The position numbers and the translations under genes were made by a program. Positions 7,555 through 19,035 of a DNA stretch of 64,000 nucleotides are shown here, piece after piece; positions within the stretch are counted from its first letter, which is position 1, and each line of letters starts with the position of its first letter. The stretch is from Zoogloeaceae bacterium (GTDB taxonomy: Bacteria > Pseudomonadota > Gammaproteobacteria > Burkholderiales > Rhodocyclaceae), in contig JACKMC010000006.1 of the NCBI GenBank assembly GCA_024235595.1, positions 1-64,000 on the forward strand, in the 5' to 3' direction. The notes under the pieces are model-generated. The model was not told the DNA's origin. It worked only from the letters and a program-made list of their open reading frames with translations, and ran no database searches.

Positions 7555-8913
7555 ATGAATCGAATGATCCGCGGTTCCATCGCTTTTCTCACCCTCCTGC
7601 TGGCACTGTTGAGCGCTGGCCCCGTCTGGGCCGACGATGCGGCCGGCGTACTCGAGCAGTGGACGAGCGACCCCACCTCGCGCGAACGCCTGGAGCGCCA
7701 GTTCGATCTGGTACGGCCGGGCGCGCGCCCTGGCGGCACGGCCGTGGATACCCGCTTTGCGCCGCTCCCCGGCGGCACCGACACGGCGGCGCAACTGGCG
7801 CAAGGCTATCCTGCGGCGGCGCGCGCCGAGGCACAGGCCGTTTTCGCGCGGCTGCTGGCGCTATACCCGCAGGTGGAGCAGCGCCATGGCATCCCGCGCT
7901 ACGACCTGGCGGGCGCGGTGGCCACCTTCATTGCCGGCGCCTATACCGGTTACAGCGGGGTCGCGGTCGACGACCAAGAGTTCGTGGCGATCGTCCGCCA
8001 GATGCGCCAGGCGATCGGTGTCAAGCCGGAGTTCGCCGCCGCGTCGGCGCGCGACAAGCAGTCGGCCTACGAGCAACTGGCGATCCTGGCGCTGTTGACG
8101 CTCAGCACGCATGAGGCGCTCGAGAAGGATCCAGATGTCCCCGGTGCGGCGCAGATCCGCGCCAACATGAAGCAGGCGTCCAAGGCCTACCTTGAATCCC
8201 TGCTTGGGATCGATGCGGACCAGGTACGGGTGAGCGCACAGGGCGTGACGACGGGTGCCCACGGCGCCTTGCGGTCCGCGCCGGCGCAGGCCGGCAAGGC
8301 GCAACCGGCGTCCGCCCCGGTCGGCGCCACTCGCGCCGCCGACATCGACGCGGTGGTCCTGGTGCAGGGCTACTCGATGACCGGCGTCGGCGGCGCCATC
8401 CTGCTCAAGTACAGCCCGGCGGTGCTGTATGGCGACGGCAGCTACAGCAAGGACGCCCGGCGCGCGCTGCAGGGCGACGCGCGCATCGACGGCCGCTGGC
8501 ACCGCACCGGCGGTGGCTGGGCGCTGACCGACCAGAAGGGCAAGACCACCCAGGTGAAGGCCTCGATGCGCGCTCTGCCCGCCGGCCGTGGCAGCCGTCT
8601 GCAGGGCAGCTACCGCAGCCTGGGTGGGGTCGGCGCCCCCGGGCAGGACGTGGCCGTGGTCAGCGCGTGGTCGGCGATGCAGTTCGCGCGCGACGGCAGC
8701 GTGCAGATGGGGCAGGGTGCGGGGGCGACGACCGATACCGTGGTCACCGGCGCCAAGGGGTCGAACGCGGCACGTTACGAGCTCGACGGCCACGTCATCA
8801 CCCTGATCTTTGCCGACGGGCGGCGCGAACAGCGGCTTTTCTACTTCCTGCCGGGCAAGGAGGGCCAGCAGGCCATCGGCGTCGGCGCGAGCACGCTGTC
8901 GATGCGCCGCTGA
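7555..8913 (+). CDS. Exported protein of unknown function (DUF6683-like)
   Basis: A 452-aa protein with a signal peptide (MNRMIRGSIAFLTLLLALLS ... VWA) that sets the start at 7555 rather than further upstream inside the RAYT remnant. Residues ~60-215 form a helical region (LDVVxxY-like LALYPQVEQRHGIPRYDLAG, AVATFIAGAYTGYSG, MRQAIGVKPEF) resembling the DUF6683 family. An Ala/Pro linker precedes a second part (~265-452), rich in short strands and probably a lipocalin-like barrel. It has GYSMTGVGGAILLKYSPAVL and a C-terminal YELDGHVITLIFADGRREQ. Probably periplasmic. The last 73 bases overlap the convergent gene at 8841-9317. The family call is tentative; the exported nature is well supported. 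Confidence 0.65.
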   Translation: MNRMIRGSIAFLTLLLALLSAGPVWADDAAGVLEQWTSDPTSRERLERQFDLVRPGARPGGTAVDTRFAPLPGGTDTAAQLAQGYPAAARAEAQAVFARLLALYPQVEQRHGIPRYDLAGAVATFIAGAYTGYSGVAVDDQEFVAIVRQMRQAIGVKPEFAAASARDKQSAYEQLAILALLTLSTHEALEKDPDVPGAAQIRANMKQASKAYLESLLGIDADQVRVSAQGVTTGAHGALRSAPAQAGKAQPASAPVGATRAADIDAVVLVQGYSMTGVGGAILLKYSPAVLYGDGSYSKDARRALQGDARIDGRWHRTGGGWALTDQKGKTTQVKASMRALPAGRGSRLQGSYRSLGGVGAPGQDVAVVSAWSAMQFARDGSVQMGQGAGATTDTVVTGAKGSNAARYELDGHVITLIFADGRREQRLFYFLPGKEGQQAIGVGASTLSMRR

Positions 8914-9317
8914 GGCACACCGATCCGGACCGGCACCAGCGGCGCGGCGAGTTCCCAGAAGCCTTGAGCGCCGCGCTCCCTGAGCGCCCAGAAGGTTCCG
9001 GCGTCCGTCCTTTGCAATTCGATCACGAAGGGCAGGCGAAACCAGTCGGCCGCGTTCGCCTGGCCGTCATCGCCGATCTCGGGCGAGGCGTAGACCGGCT
9101 GGCATTCGACGACCCCGTAGCCGCCAACACGCCAGATGAATGCGAGGGATTCGGCGCCGCGCATCGGGCTGTGGGTGCGCAGCTCGCCGCGACCCTCGAC
9201 ACCGAAATCGATTGCCTCGTCGAAAAGCTGGGTATGGCTGCCCGGCAGCGCGCACCATGCACCGACCGGCCCATTGGTCATGATGTGGTCGCGCCAGTGT
9301 TCGTCGGAGAGGTCCAT
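8841..9317 (-). CDS. Hypothetical soluble protein, convergent overlap
   Basis: A 158-aa frame with natural-looking composition: MDLSDEHWRDHIMTNGPVGA, a Trp/Gly-rich middle (ESLAFIWRVGGYGVVECQPV) and FRLPFVIELQRTDAGTFWAL. No signal peptide, helices or known motif. The start is uncertain: the ATG at 9317 lacks a good ribosome-binding site, and the frame is open upstream into the antisense of RAYT copy C. The last ~25 codons are antisense to the end of the exported protein gene at 7555-8913, so the true C-terminus may have been lost and replaced by read-through. I do not recognise a function. Confidence 0.45.
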   Translation of the reverse strand: MDLSDEHWRDHIMTNGPVGAWCALPGSHTQLFDEAIDFGVEGRGELRTHSPMRGAESLAFIWRVGGYGVVECQPVYASPEIGDDGQANAADWFRLPFVIELQRTDAGTFWALRERGAQGFWELAAPLVPVRIGVPQRRIDSVLAPTPMACWPSLPGRK

Positions 9318-9463
9318 GTCGGGCAACGATACACCCTGCCGGCCGCTCGCGAACCCGTAAGGTCGAAGTTCGGCTAGCCGGTGCCTTGTGGGCCGATCGA
9401 GCGGATCCAAAGTGGGGTCGCCAAGATGGAGGCCTGGAATCGGAGCATTCCCCGTATCCCGAC

Positions 9464-9660
9464 CTACACTCGATCCATAGGCAGAGCTTTGCGACTGGAA
9501 TTCTGCGCTGCCCGGTACCACGTGACCTCACGCGGCGATCGTGGCGAGAGGATCTACGAGAACGACGAGGAACATGAGCGGTTCCTGGAGATCCTCGGGC
9601 GTGTGGTCCCGGCGATCAACTGGATCTGCCATGCCTGCTGGCTGATGGACGATCACAACG
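9464..9660 (+). pseudogene. REP-associated tyrosine transposase (RAYT), decayed copy C
   Basis: The best-preserved N-terminal part of the three copies: RALRLEFCAARYHVTSRGDR, GERIYENDEEHERFLEILG, then INWICHACWLMDDH. Family motifs YHVTSRGDR and LMDxH are intact, but the gene stops matching right at the HUH site (DDHN instead of DNHYH). The initiator ATG has become ATA. About two thirds of the gene is missing. The unrelated sequence beyond the breakpoint leads to the TIR-WD40 gene at 9966. Confidence 0.75.
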
Positions 9661-9965
9661 CCGAAGCTCTTGCACCACTTGCTGGGACACGCCCGGAGCG
9701 CGTCGCTGCGCAGTGGAAGCTCGTTCGCGTGGCACTGGGCCTGCGTAGGATCCGTTCCCTCAACGCGCCATGAAGGACACGCGGCCGGAGAGCCGAACCT
9801 TGTGTGACCAAAGCACCGTCATCCCACTTTCGCCAAGCGCTGCATGAGTGTCGGGCGCCCATGTCCACGACGGCGTTGGCCGGGCGAGCCCATTGTGACT
9901 TCTGGCCAGCGTTCTGCCGCGCCGACTCCTGGCAGGGTCTAGACTTCGGGCAGGAGTCCATTGCG

Positions 9966-12713
9966 ATGACAACATCCGAATACGACGCCTTCATTTCCTA
10001 TTCGCATGCTGCCGACGGACACACTGCGCCTGCGTTGCGTCGGGGCCTGCAGGACTTCGCGCGGCCGTGGTATCGACGTCGAACGATGCGGGTCTTTCTC
10101 GACCAGACCTCTCTCGCCCTCAACCCCCAGTTGTGGTCGACGATCCTCACCGTGCTCGAGCGCTCGCGCACCCTGATCCTGCTGGCCTGCCCGGAATCGG
10201 CTGGGTCGCAATGGGTGGGCATGGAAGCCCGTTGGTGGCTGCAGAACCGCTCGTCCAGGCAGCTGTTGATCGTGCTCAGCGATGGCGAGATCGAGTGGGA
10301 CCCAGCGGCAAGGGATTTCGATTGGAGCCGCACCACGGCGCTGCCGCGCGAGCTTGCCGGCGCCTTCGAGGAGGAGCCGCTCTATCTCGATATGCGCTGG
10401 ACCCGGGAAGCCGACCTGGCGTTGTCGCGCGATCCGCGGCTGCAGGAAGCGCTCGCCCAGTTGTATGCAGCGATCACCGGCAGGGACAAGGACGAACTGA
10501 TCGGCGAGGACCTGCGGCGGCACCGCCAGATGCTTCGAACCGCGTGGGGCGCCGCGGCGATGCTCGGTGCGGCGGCGCTGGCGGCGATCGTTGCCGCCGG
10601 CCTGTTCCTGCAGCAGCGCGATCTGGCCCGCGAGCGCGAACTCGAAGCCCGACACCACTTCTACGCCGCGCAGCTCAAGCAGGCGCAGATTGCCGCAGCG
10701 TCGGGTGACATGGTGCAGGTGGCCGATCTGCTGGCGACGCAGATTCCGGCTCCCGGTCAGCCCGATCTGCGCAGCTTCGCGTGGACCATGTTGTGGCATG
10801 CGAGCCACCGCGAGCTGGCCAGCGTTGCCGCGCCAGTGCAGTCGCAGCTCGCCTTCTCGCGCGACGGTAGCCGGCTATCGGTAAGCGGACTGGTGACGGG
10901 CGCCGCCGACACGACGGGGGGGCGCCTGCGGGAATATTCGGTACCGGAAGGACGCCTGCTCGGCGAACGGATCCTGCTGCATCGCCCGGCGGCAATGGCC
11001 GGGCCGCTGGCAGACGGTACGCTGATCGTGGCGCCTCGGCTCGTCGGTCCGGAGACCCTTGGCGGGGCCGCGCTCCTTTGGCTGCCCGCAGGCGGCGAGC
11101 CACGGAACGGGCCGCGGCTTCCGGGGTCCTACGCGGCCGCGGCAACCAGCCCGCACGGCGACGCAATCGCGCTTTCGCGCCTGTTGCCGCAGGCCGATCT
11201 GGCCAGCAGCGTCGAGCTGTGGTGGCCACGCGAGGGCAGGCGCACGCAGCTTGCCGCCGGGCTTCACGGCTGGGCACGGGCACTGGCGTTCTCTCCCGAC
11301 GGCAGCGAACTGGCGCTCGTCGTCGATGATGCCGCTCAGAACGATCGGCCTGCGCGAGTGCAGATCCGTGCGCTGCCCTCGGGCAGTTTGCGCCTCGAGC
11401 GCGAGTTGGACAGTTCGGCGGCAATGAGCCTGGTCTGGTCGCGCGACGGACAACACCTGTTTGTCGGCGACGTGCGCGGCGAACTGCAGCGGTTGGCGCG
11501 CGAGGATGGCCGCACGGTGGCTCGCCTGACTGCCCACGATGGCATGGTGTTGGCACTGGCGGTGAGTCCGGATGGGCGCTTGCTGGCCAGTGGCGGCATG
11601 GATCGCCGCGTCAAGCTGTGGCGGACGGCTGATGGGCGAGCGCTCGGCGGCCTGCCGTTGATGAGGGGCGCGATCGAAGCGCTCGAGTTCGCTCCGGACG
11701 GCCGGGTGCTCGTCGCCACCGGCGGTGGAGAACTCAAGCTCTGGGACATGGCGAGCGAATCGGGGCTGGGGCAGGTGCCGGGGCAGGCACGCCCGGTCGA
11801 TGGCCCGAAGCTCGTGGGCCTCGCCTTCTCGCCGGACAGCGCGACCGTCGCCGCCATTGGCAGTGGCGGCGGAATCGGTCTCTACGATGTGCTTGGGATG
11901 CGCCAACGACGTCATCTCGAGTTGCAGCCCGGCGATCTTGGCGCACGCACGCTGAGCTACTCTCCGTCCGGCCGTCTGCTTGCGGCCGCCGGTGACGGAG
12001 GCGTGCGCGTATGGCGGACGGAAAGCGGCGAGTTGCTGCTGGATCGTGAGCTCGTGGTGGAGGACCTGGTCTTCGCCGCCGAAGACGAACTGATCCTGGC
12101 AACGGACGGCGGCCTTGTGTCGGTCGATCCGGCAACGCGCGCGACGAAGCGGGTTTCGCGCCTGCGTCCGGAGGTGATGGCCTATTCGCCGGCGCTCAAG
12201 CTGCTCGCCCTTGCACGCTCCTCCGATGGTCCGGCGCGTGCGGAGGTGCGCTTGTGGGATTTGCTCAGGGGGCGGGAGATCTGCCGCCTGGAGGGGCACC
12301 GCCAGGGCCTGCTGGCCCTCGCCTTCTCGCCGGATGGGGACGTGCTGGCCTCCGCTGGCTACGATGGCGAGCTGTTGCTGTGGAACCCCAAGGCGTGTCG
12401 TCAGGTTCACCATTTGCCGCCACACCGCGGGGCAATCCAGGCCCTCGCCTTCTCGCCGGACGGACGTACCCTGGCCGTCGCCTCCGAAGCCGAGGGGGCC
12501 TCGAGGGGCGCCGTGGTCGACCTGGTCGATACCTTTACCTGGGAAAAACTGCTGTCGCTGCCGACGGGCACCGCCTGGGCGCACAGCCTCGCATTCTCCC
12601 CCGACGGCCTGGCACTGGCGATCGGCGCCGACAATCAAGCCGTGACTGGAAGTGCCAGCTTGCGCATCGTGCGTGGGGCCTGGCCGCGCAGCGACGCGGT
12701 CGCCATCCGCTGA
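9966..12713 (+). CDS. TIR - membrane helix - WD40 repeat protein
   Basis: A 915-aa protein. Residues 1-175 are a TIR domain: YDAFISYSHAAD at the start, and Trp83-x3-Glu87 in SQWVGMEARWW, the position of the catalytic glutamate in NAD-cleaving TIRs. One membrane helix follows (194-216), then a linker ending SFAWTMLWHASHREL. From ~265 a WD40-type propeller runs to the end, with many blades marked by LAFSPDG / LAVSPDG and KLWRT or LLLWN. The ATG at 9966 has AGGAG upstream and begins directly with the TIR. The propeller would be the sensor and the TIR the effector, placed at the inner membrane. Immune NADase activity is inferred from family knowledge, not shown. It stands alone as an operon. Confidence 0.85.
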   Translation: MTTSEYDAFISYSHAADGHTAPALRRGLQDFARPWYRRRTMRVFLDQTSLALNPQLWSTILTVLERSRTLILLACPESAGSQWVGMEARWWLQNRSSRQLLIVLSDGEIEWDPAARDFDWSRTTALPRELAGAFEEEPLYLDMRWTREADLALSRDPRLQEALAQLYAAITGRDKDELIGEDLRRHRQMLRTAWGAAAMLGAAALAAIVAAGLFLQQRDLARERELEARHHFYAAQLKQAQIAAASGDMVQVADLLATQIPAPGQPDLRSFAWTMLWHASHRELASVAAPVQSQLAFSRDGSRLSVSGLVTGAADTTGGRLREYSVPEGRLLGERILLHRPAAMAGPLADGTLIVAPRLVGPETLGGAALLWLPAGGEPRNGPRLPGSYAAAATSPHGDAIALSRLLPQADLASSVELWWPREGRRTQLAAGLHGWARALAFSPDGSELALVVDDAAQNDRPARVQIRALPSGSLRLERELDSSAAMSLVWSRDGQHLFVGDVRGELQRLAREDGRTVARLTAHDGMVLALAVSPDGRLLASGGMDRRVKLWRTADGRALGGLPLMRGAIEALEFAPDGRVLVATGGGELKLWDMASESGLGQVPGQARPVDGPKLVGLAFSPDSATVAAIGSGGGIGLYDVLGMRQRRHLELQPGDLGARTLSYSPSGRLLAAAGDGGVRVWRTESGELLLDRELVVEDLVFAAEDELILATDGGLVSVDPATRATKRVSRLRPEVMAYSPALKLLALARSSDGPARAEVRLWDLLRGREICRLEGHRQGLLALAFSPDGDVLASAGYDGELLLWNPKACRQVHHLPPHRGAIQALAFSPDGRTLAVASEAEGASRGAVVDLVDTFTWEKLLSLPTGTAWAHSLAFSPDGLALAIGADNQAVTGSASLRIVRGAWPRSDAVAIR

Positions 12714-12865
12714 CCGGGCCCGGCGGTGCTGCACCGCCAGGGGCACTTTGTGGGTCAAGCAGCCCGCGGTGACGGCCGCGGAGCGTTCGCCGGTTGCCGG
12801 CTGACGACGCGAAGTCGGCGCCGCGAAACGAATGCGGGCAGCATGCCGTGGGGTGGGTTCCGGCC

Positions 12866-14068
12866 CTACGGGTTCTTGCCGCCGCCGTCGCGCAAGGACC
12901 CGTGCGCCTCCGCCCGATTGCCCTCGTCGAGCAGCCGAATCGCCTGTTCGCCGCGCTTTGCCAGCGTCGCGAGGCGATCGATCTGGGCGTCGAGCTTGGG
13001 GAGGGCGTCCTGGCGGTAGCTCGACAGGTCGTCGATGGCGCCGATGACGTCGGCGAAGGCTTTTTCGAGGCCGTCCATGTCGAGGGTGGCGGAAGCGGCG
13101 CGGGTCTGGATTTCGACGCCCTGGGTGCGCAGCGCCCGGGCGGTGCCGGCGATCATCGAGGAGGTCGCTTCATTGAGGGCGGCGACGCGGTCGAGCACCA
13201 GGCGCTGGTTGGCGAGGCCGAGGGCGACGGTGACGGCGACGTTGAGCGCGGAGACGGTGACGTTGATCGCGCGGTCGACGCCGCGCACCAGTTCGCGGTT
13301 GTTGCGGATCACCACTTCGAGCGCGAGCACGCCTTGCTGGCTGACCGCGACTTGCTGCTGCAGGTCGACGATGCGCTGGCGCAGCGGAAACAGCAGTTCC
13401 TCTTCGACAAAGGCGCGACGCGTGGCCTCGAGGCCGGGCGCGGCAGCCTGCTTGGCGAGGCGGCGGTCGATCATGCGGCCGAGGTCGACCTGGCGCTGGA
13501 GCTGGACGAGGATGTCGCGCAGCGCCTGCTGGTCGTCGGCGAGGGTGAGGTTGTCGCGGCGCAGCATGTCGGCGCCGGCCTCGAGGTCGCGGATGATGCC
13601 GTCGAGCGCGTCCTGGGCCTTTTCGTATTTGTGGAAGTAGCGCTGCAGCGGCTTGCCCACGCCGGGGATGAAGGCCAGCGCGCGCGCCAGGCCCTCGCCA
13701 CTGAGGCGGTGTCTGGCGGGGTCGAGATCCTGCATCTTGCCGCGCAACTCGAGCAGCGCCTTGGCCACCGGCCCGCCTTCATCGCCCTGGTGCGCGAGCT
13801 TGCGGATCGGCGCCTCCAGCATTCCGCTGCGCCATGCCGCCTGGCGCTGCAGCTCGACGCCCATCTCGTCGACCGCCTCGCGCTGGCGCTGGAATTCGGC
13901 GCCTTCGACGGCAAGCGCATCGCGCACGAAGGCGTCGGCCATTGCCGCCAGCTCGGCGTCTTCCGGCGGCTCGTCGGGTGGGGGTGGGGTGAGCTCGCGG
14001 GCGATCTGTTCGATCGGCGGCAGCGAAAGCGTGGAGGGCCTGCCTTTGGATTTCGGTTCGTCTGTCAT
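12866..14068 (-). CDS. telA: TelA-family toxic anion resistance protein
   Basis: A 400-aa cytoplasmic, largely helical protein of the TelA/KlaA family, associated with tellurite and other stress resistance. Family landmarks are IPGVGKPLQRYFHKYEKAQ, LVQLQRQVDLGRMIDRRL, LFPLRQRIVDLQQQVAVSQQ and NQRLVLDRVAALNEATSSMI. The N-terminal ~45 residues are a Pro/Glu-rich low-complexity linker. It lies 21 bases downstream of the XpaC-like membrane gene (14090-15019), the usual partner of TelA. The biochemical role of the family is still unclear, so resistance should be read as a family label. Confidence 0.85.
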   Translation of the reverse strand: MTDEPKSKGRPSTLSLPPIEQIARELTPPPPDEPPEDAELAAMADAFVRDALAVEGAEFQRQREAVDEMGVELQRQAAWRSGMLEAPIRKLAHQGDEGGPVAKALLELRGKMQDLDPARHRLSGEGLARALAFIPGVGKPLQRYFHKYEKAQDALDGIIRDLEAGADMLRRDNLTLADDQQALRDILVQLQRQVDLGRMIDRRLAKQAAAPGLEATRRAFVEEELLFPLRQRIVDLQQQVAVSQQGVLALEVVIRNNRELVRGVDRAINVTVSALNVAVTVALGLANQRLVLDRVAALNEATSSMIAGTARALRTQGVEIQTRAASATLDMDGLEKAFADVIGAIDDLSSYRQDALPKLDAQIDRLATLAKRGEQAIRLLDEGNRAEAHGSLRDGGGKNP

Positions 14069-14089
14069 TCGCGGTGTCTTCTCGAGAAA

Positions 14090-15019
14090 TCAGCTCTTGC
14101 GGCCGTAGAGGCCCGCGCGTTCGGCGAAGCGGCGCAGCTCCTGCAGCACCTGTTCGGTGTTGCTGCCGGCCTGCGGGCGGCCGGTATCGATGCGTGACAC
14201 GGCGACCACGACGTCGTCGAGCGCGGTCAGCGTGGCTTCATTGCCGGCGCCGAGCTCCGCCAGTTTGCGCTCGGACTCGTCGGCCAGCGCGAGCCGGCGG
14301 ATGAGGGCGTCGCGTTCGGCGGCGTCGATGATCGCCCCTTCGCGGCGCAGCCGGCCGCGCACGAATTCGACGTCGATGGCGGCGCTGCCGCGCGCCACCG
14401 ACACCATCGCGTCGAGCGTCTCGATGGCCCCGCCGCAGGCCTCGGCGACCAGTCCGCGGGCGCGCTCGAAGGTGACTTCGCGGCTGTCGAACTTCTCGCC
14501 CAGCACCTCGAGCGCACGGTTGTAGCGGGTGTAGAAGCGGTCGGCCTGCACGGCGAGGTCGGGGCGCTGCAACTCGACGAGCTGCTTCTTGGCCTCCCAC
14601 AGGCCGCGCACCACCGCGTCGGCGCCGAAGGGCGCGCGTTGCGGATCGAGCGTGACGAGGTGGCGCTCGCTGCGCTCGCCGGCGTCACGGGCGCGTTCAC
14701 GTTCGCGCGCCGCGGCGCGCTGGCGTTCGGCACGCCCGGCACGCCAGCGTCGCCAGCGCCGCTCGAGGAACAGCTCGACCGGCACCGCGACCAGCCCGGC
14801 CAGCCAGCCACCGAGGCTGGCGCCGAATCCGCCCCACAGCGAAGTCATGAACAGCAGCGTGCCGATGAAGGGCGCGGCGACGCCGTAGCGCAGGAAGACC
14901 TGCAGGCGCCTGGCCACTTCGGCGGGCAAGGCAAGCCGGGGGTCGAACATGCCGATCATGAACCACGGCATGCACGAAACCCAGAGGCCGTAGGCCAGGC
15001 CTTGCAGAAAATCGAGCAT
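14090..15019 (-). CDS. TelA-associated membrane protein (XpaC-like)
   Basis: A 309-aa protein. The ATG at 15019 starts two or three membrane helices (MLDFLQGLAYGLWVSCMPWF, FIGTLLFMTSLWGGFGASLG, WLAGLVAVPVELF). A highly charged Arg-rich linker and a helical cytoplasmic domain follow (FYTRYNRALEVLGEKFDSRE, AIETLDAMVSVARGSAAIDV). This layout and the position just upstream of telA fit the XpaC (5-bromo-4-chloroindolyl phosphate hydrolysis) family that accompanies TelA in many bacteria; the assignment rests more on context than on motifs. The longer upstream frame is noncoding. Likely membrane anchor or partner of TelA. Confidence 0.6.
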   Translation of the reverse strand: MLDFLQGLAYGLWVSCMPWFMIGMFDPRLALPAEVARRLQVFLRYGVAAPFIGTLLFMTSLWGGFGASLGGWLAGLVAVPVELFLERRWRRWRAGRAERQRAAARERERARDAGERSERHLVTLDPQRAPFGADAVVRGLWEAKKQLVELQRPDLAVQADRFYTRYNRALEVLGEKFDSREVTFERARGLVAEACGGAIETLDAMVSVARGSAAIDVEFVRGRLRREGAIIDAAERDALIRRLALADESERKLAELGAGNEATLTALDDVVVAVSRIDTGRPQAGSNTEQVLQELRRFAERAGLYGRKS

Positions 15020-15458
15020 CGATGCGGTTTCCGGTAGTGAATGTCGGGCGCGGATGGCGCCGCTGCAATGATAAACCAGTGAATTTGCGCGCACGGAACG
15101 TATAAGCGGGGCGATTTCGTGAATATCAAGAGCGGATCGATTGTGGCGACCTGCGTCGTGTGTGCTTCGCTCCCCGCGAACGGCGGGACCGGGGGGTGAG
15201 AGGGCCCTGGCATGAACCGGTCGCACGCCGCGGCACGCCTCGCGACTTCCGAGTGTGCAGCAAGCGCCAAGAGGTCGTTCATGATGTTGAGCGAGTATCT
15301 AATCGGCCTGTCGTGGGTTGCGACATGGGGAATCTTCGTGCGCCCGCTGCATCGTAGTCAGGGTGAGGACGGTGTGCGCCGCACATCGTATTTGTCGGGG
15401 GGAGCTAGTGCCTTCCCGTCTCGCGCCTTGAACCCGGGCGCCCTGCAGGAAGCCACGC
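15020..15458. other. Divergent intergenic region
   Basis: 439 bases between the divergently transcribed XpaC-like gene and the ACP-ligase fusion. It should hold both promoters. I see no convincing gene, repeat or clear consensus promoter. Confidence 0.4.
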
Positions 15459-18287
<2,829 letters not shown>

Positions 18288-19035
18288 CGGGCAGCCTCGT
18301 GCCGGAGATCGACCAAACGCCGGCCCTGCGGCCGGTCGCTTGCCTTTGGTCGCACCCGTCAATCCCGCGACGGCGCGCCTGCCAAGGATGGAATTGCATC
18401 GCGCCGCGCGCCTCATCGTCCTCGCGGGCGCCAATCGCTGCAACGATGGCCACGTGCTCGCCCAGCGCGCGCGGGCCGCGCTTCCCGGAGGCAGCGCGGG
18501 TGAGGCCGAGGGTCGGCCGCATCAGGCCGGTGGCCGTTACGGCGCCATCGATACGTTTCTGTCGATTCGAGACAGGCGCGGCAGCGGGCGCGAAAACAGA
18601 CCACGAACCGGGCGTCGCTTCACCTCTGGCGGTCTCGGCGAGATGCAGGGGGCGAATGCGTCTGCCCGCGCGCGGCGAGAGGATCCATGCAGCCATCGAC
18701 CGACCTGATATGCGGGCCCGAAACGCGGGATTGACGGCTGCAAGAGGCCTTGGCCATACTGCTGCCCGCCCGGCTGGATTTCCCGTTCCTCCATGCTTTC
18801 AGGGGCAGGCCGAGGCCGTCGGTGCCTAGCGGCCGGGCTTGTTGCGATGGGTGCCCAGCAGCGTCAACAAGAACCCGAACTAAGACCGTGGCGCGGCAGA
18901 AGTGAGAAGGCAGTGCCTTTCTTCGCAGGACTGCCGCGCTACTGGCCGGCCATAGGGTTTGTCCGACTGAGATTTCGCCCGAATCTCATTTAGAATCGGT
19001 TTGTGTAACGTTGCACTAAAAGGCAGGAGACAAAC
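18288..19035. other. Gene-free stretch upstream of the TRAP operon
   Basis: About 750 bases with no supportable gene; open frames on both strands have Arg/Ala-rich shadow composition. The final ~80 bases hold an inverted repeat and probable promoter of the TRAP genes. Confidence 0.4.
18969..18996 (+). promoter_or_regulatory. Possible operator and -10 element of the TRAP operon
   Basis: A perfect 6-base inverted repeat GAGATT-7 bases-AATCTC (18969-18987) lies just before TAGAAT (18991-18996), a fair -10 hexamer 39 bases upstream of the DctP ATG. A good -35 element is not seen, so the promoter may need an activator, or the repeat may be a repressor site. Only the sequence pattern supports this. 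Confidence 0.3.

Noticed and set aside
9660..9780. Possible integrase tail (a frame reading LLHHLLGHA-like residues) after RAYT copy C
   Set aside because: Only about ten residues resemble the HxLRH-type end of tyrosine recombinases, and nothing before or after fits.
10875..12758. 627-codon minus-strand frame opposite the TIR-WD40 gene
   Set aside because: Shadow of the WD40 repeats; periodic composition mirrors the propeller blades.
12794..14197. 467-codon plus-strand frame
   Set aside because: Antisense to telA, whose family motifs are clear.
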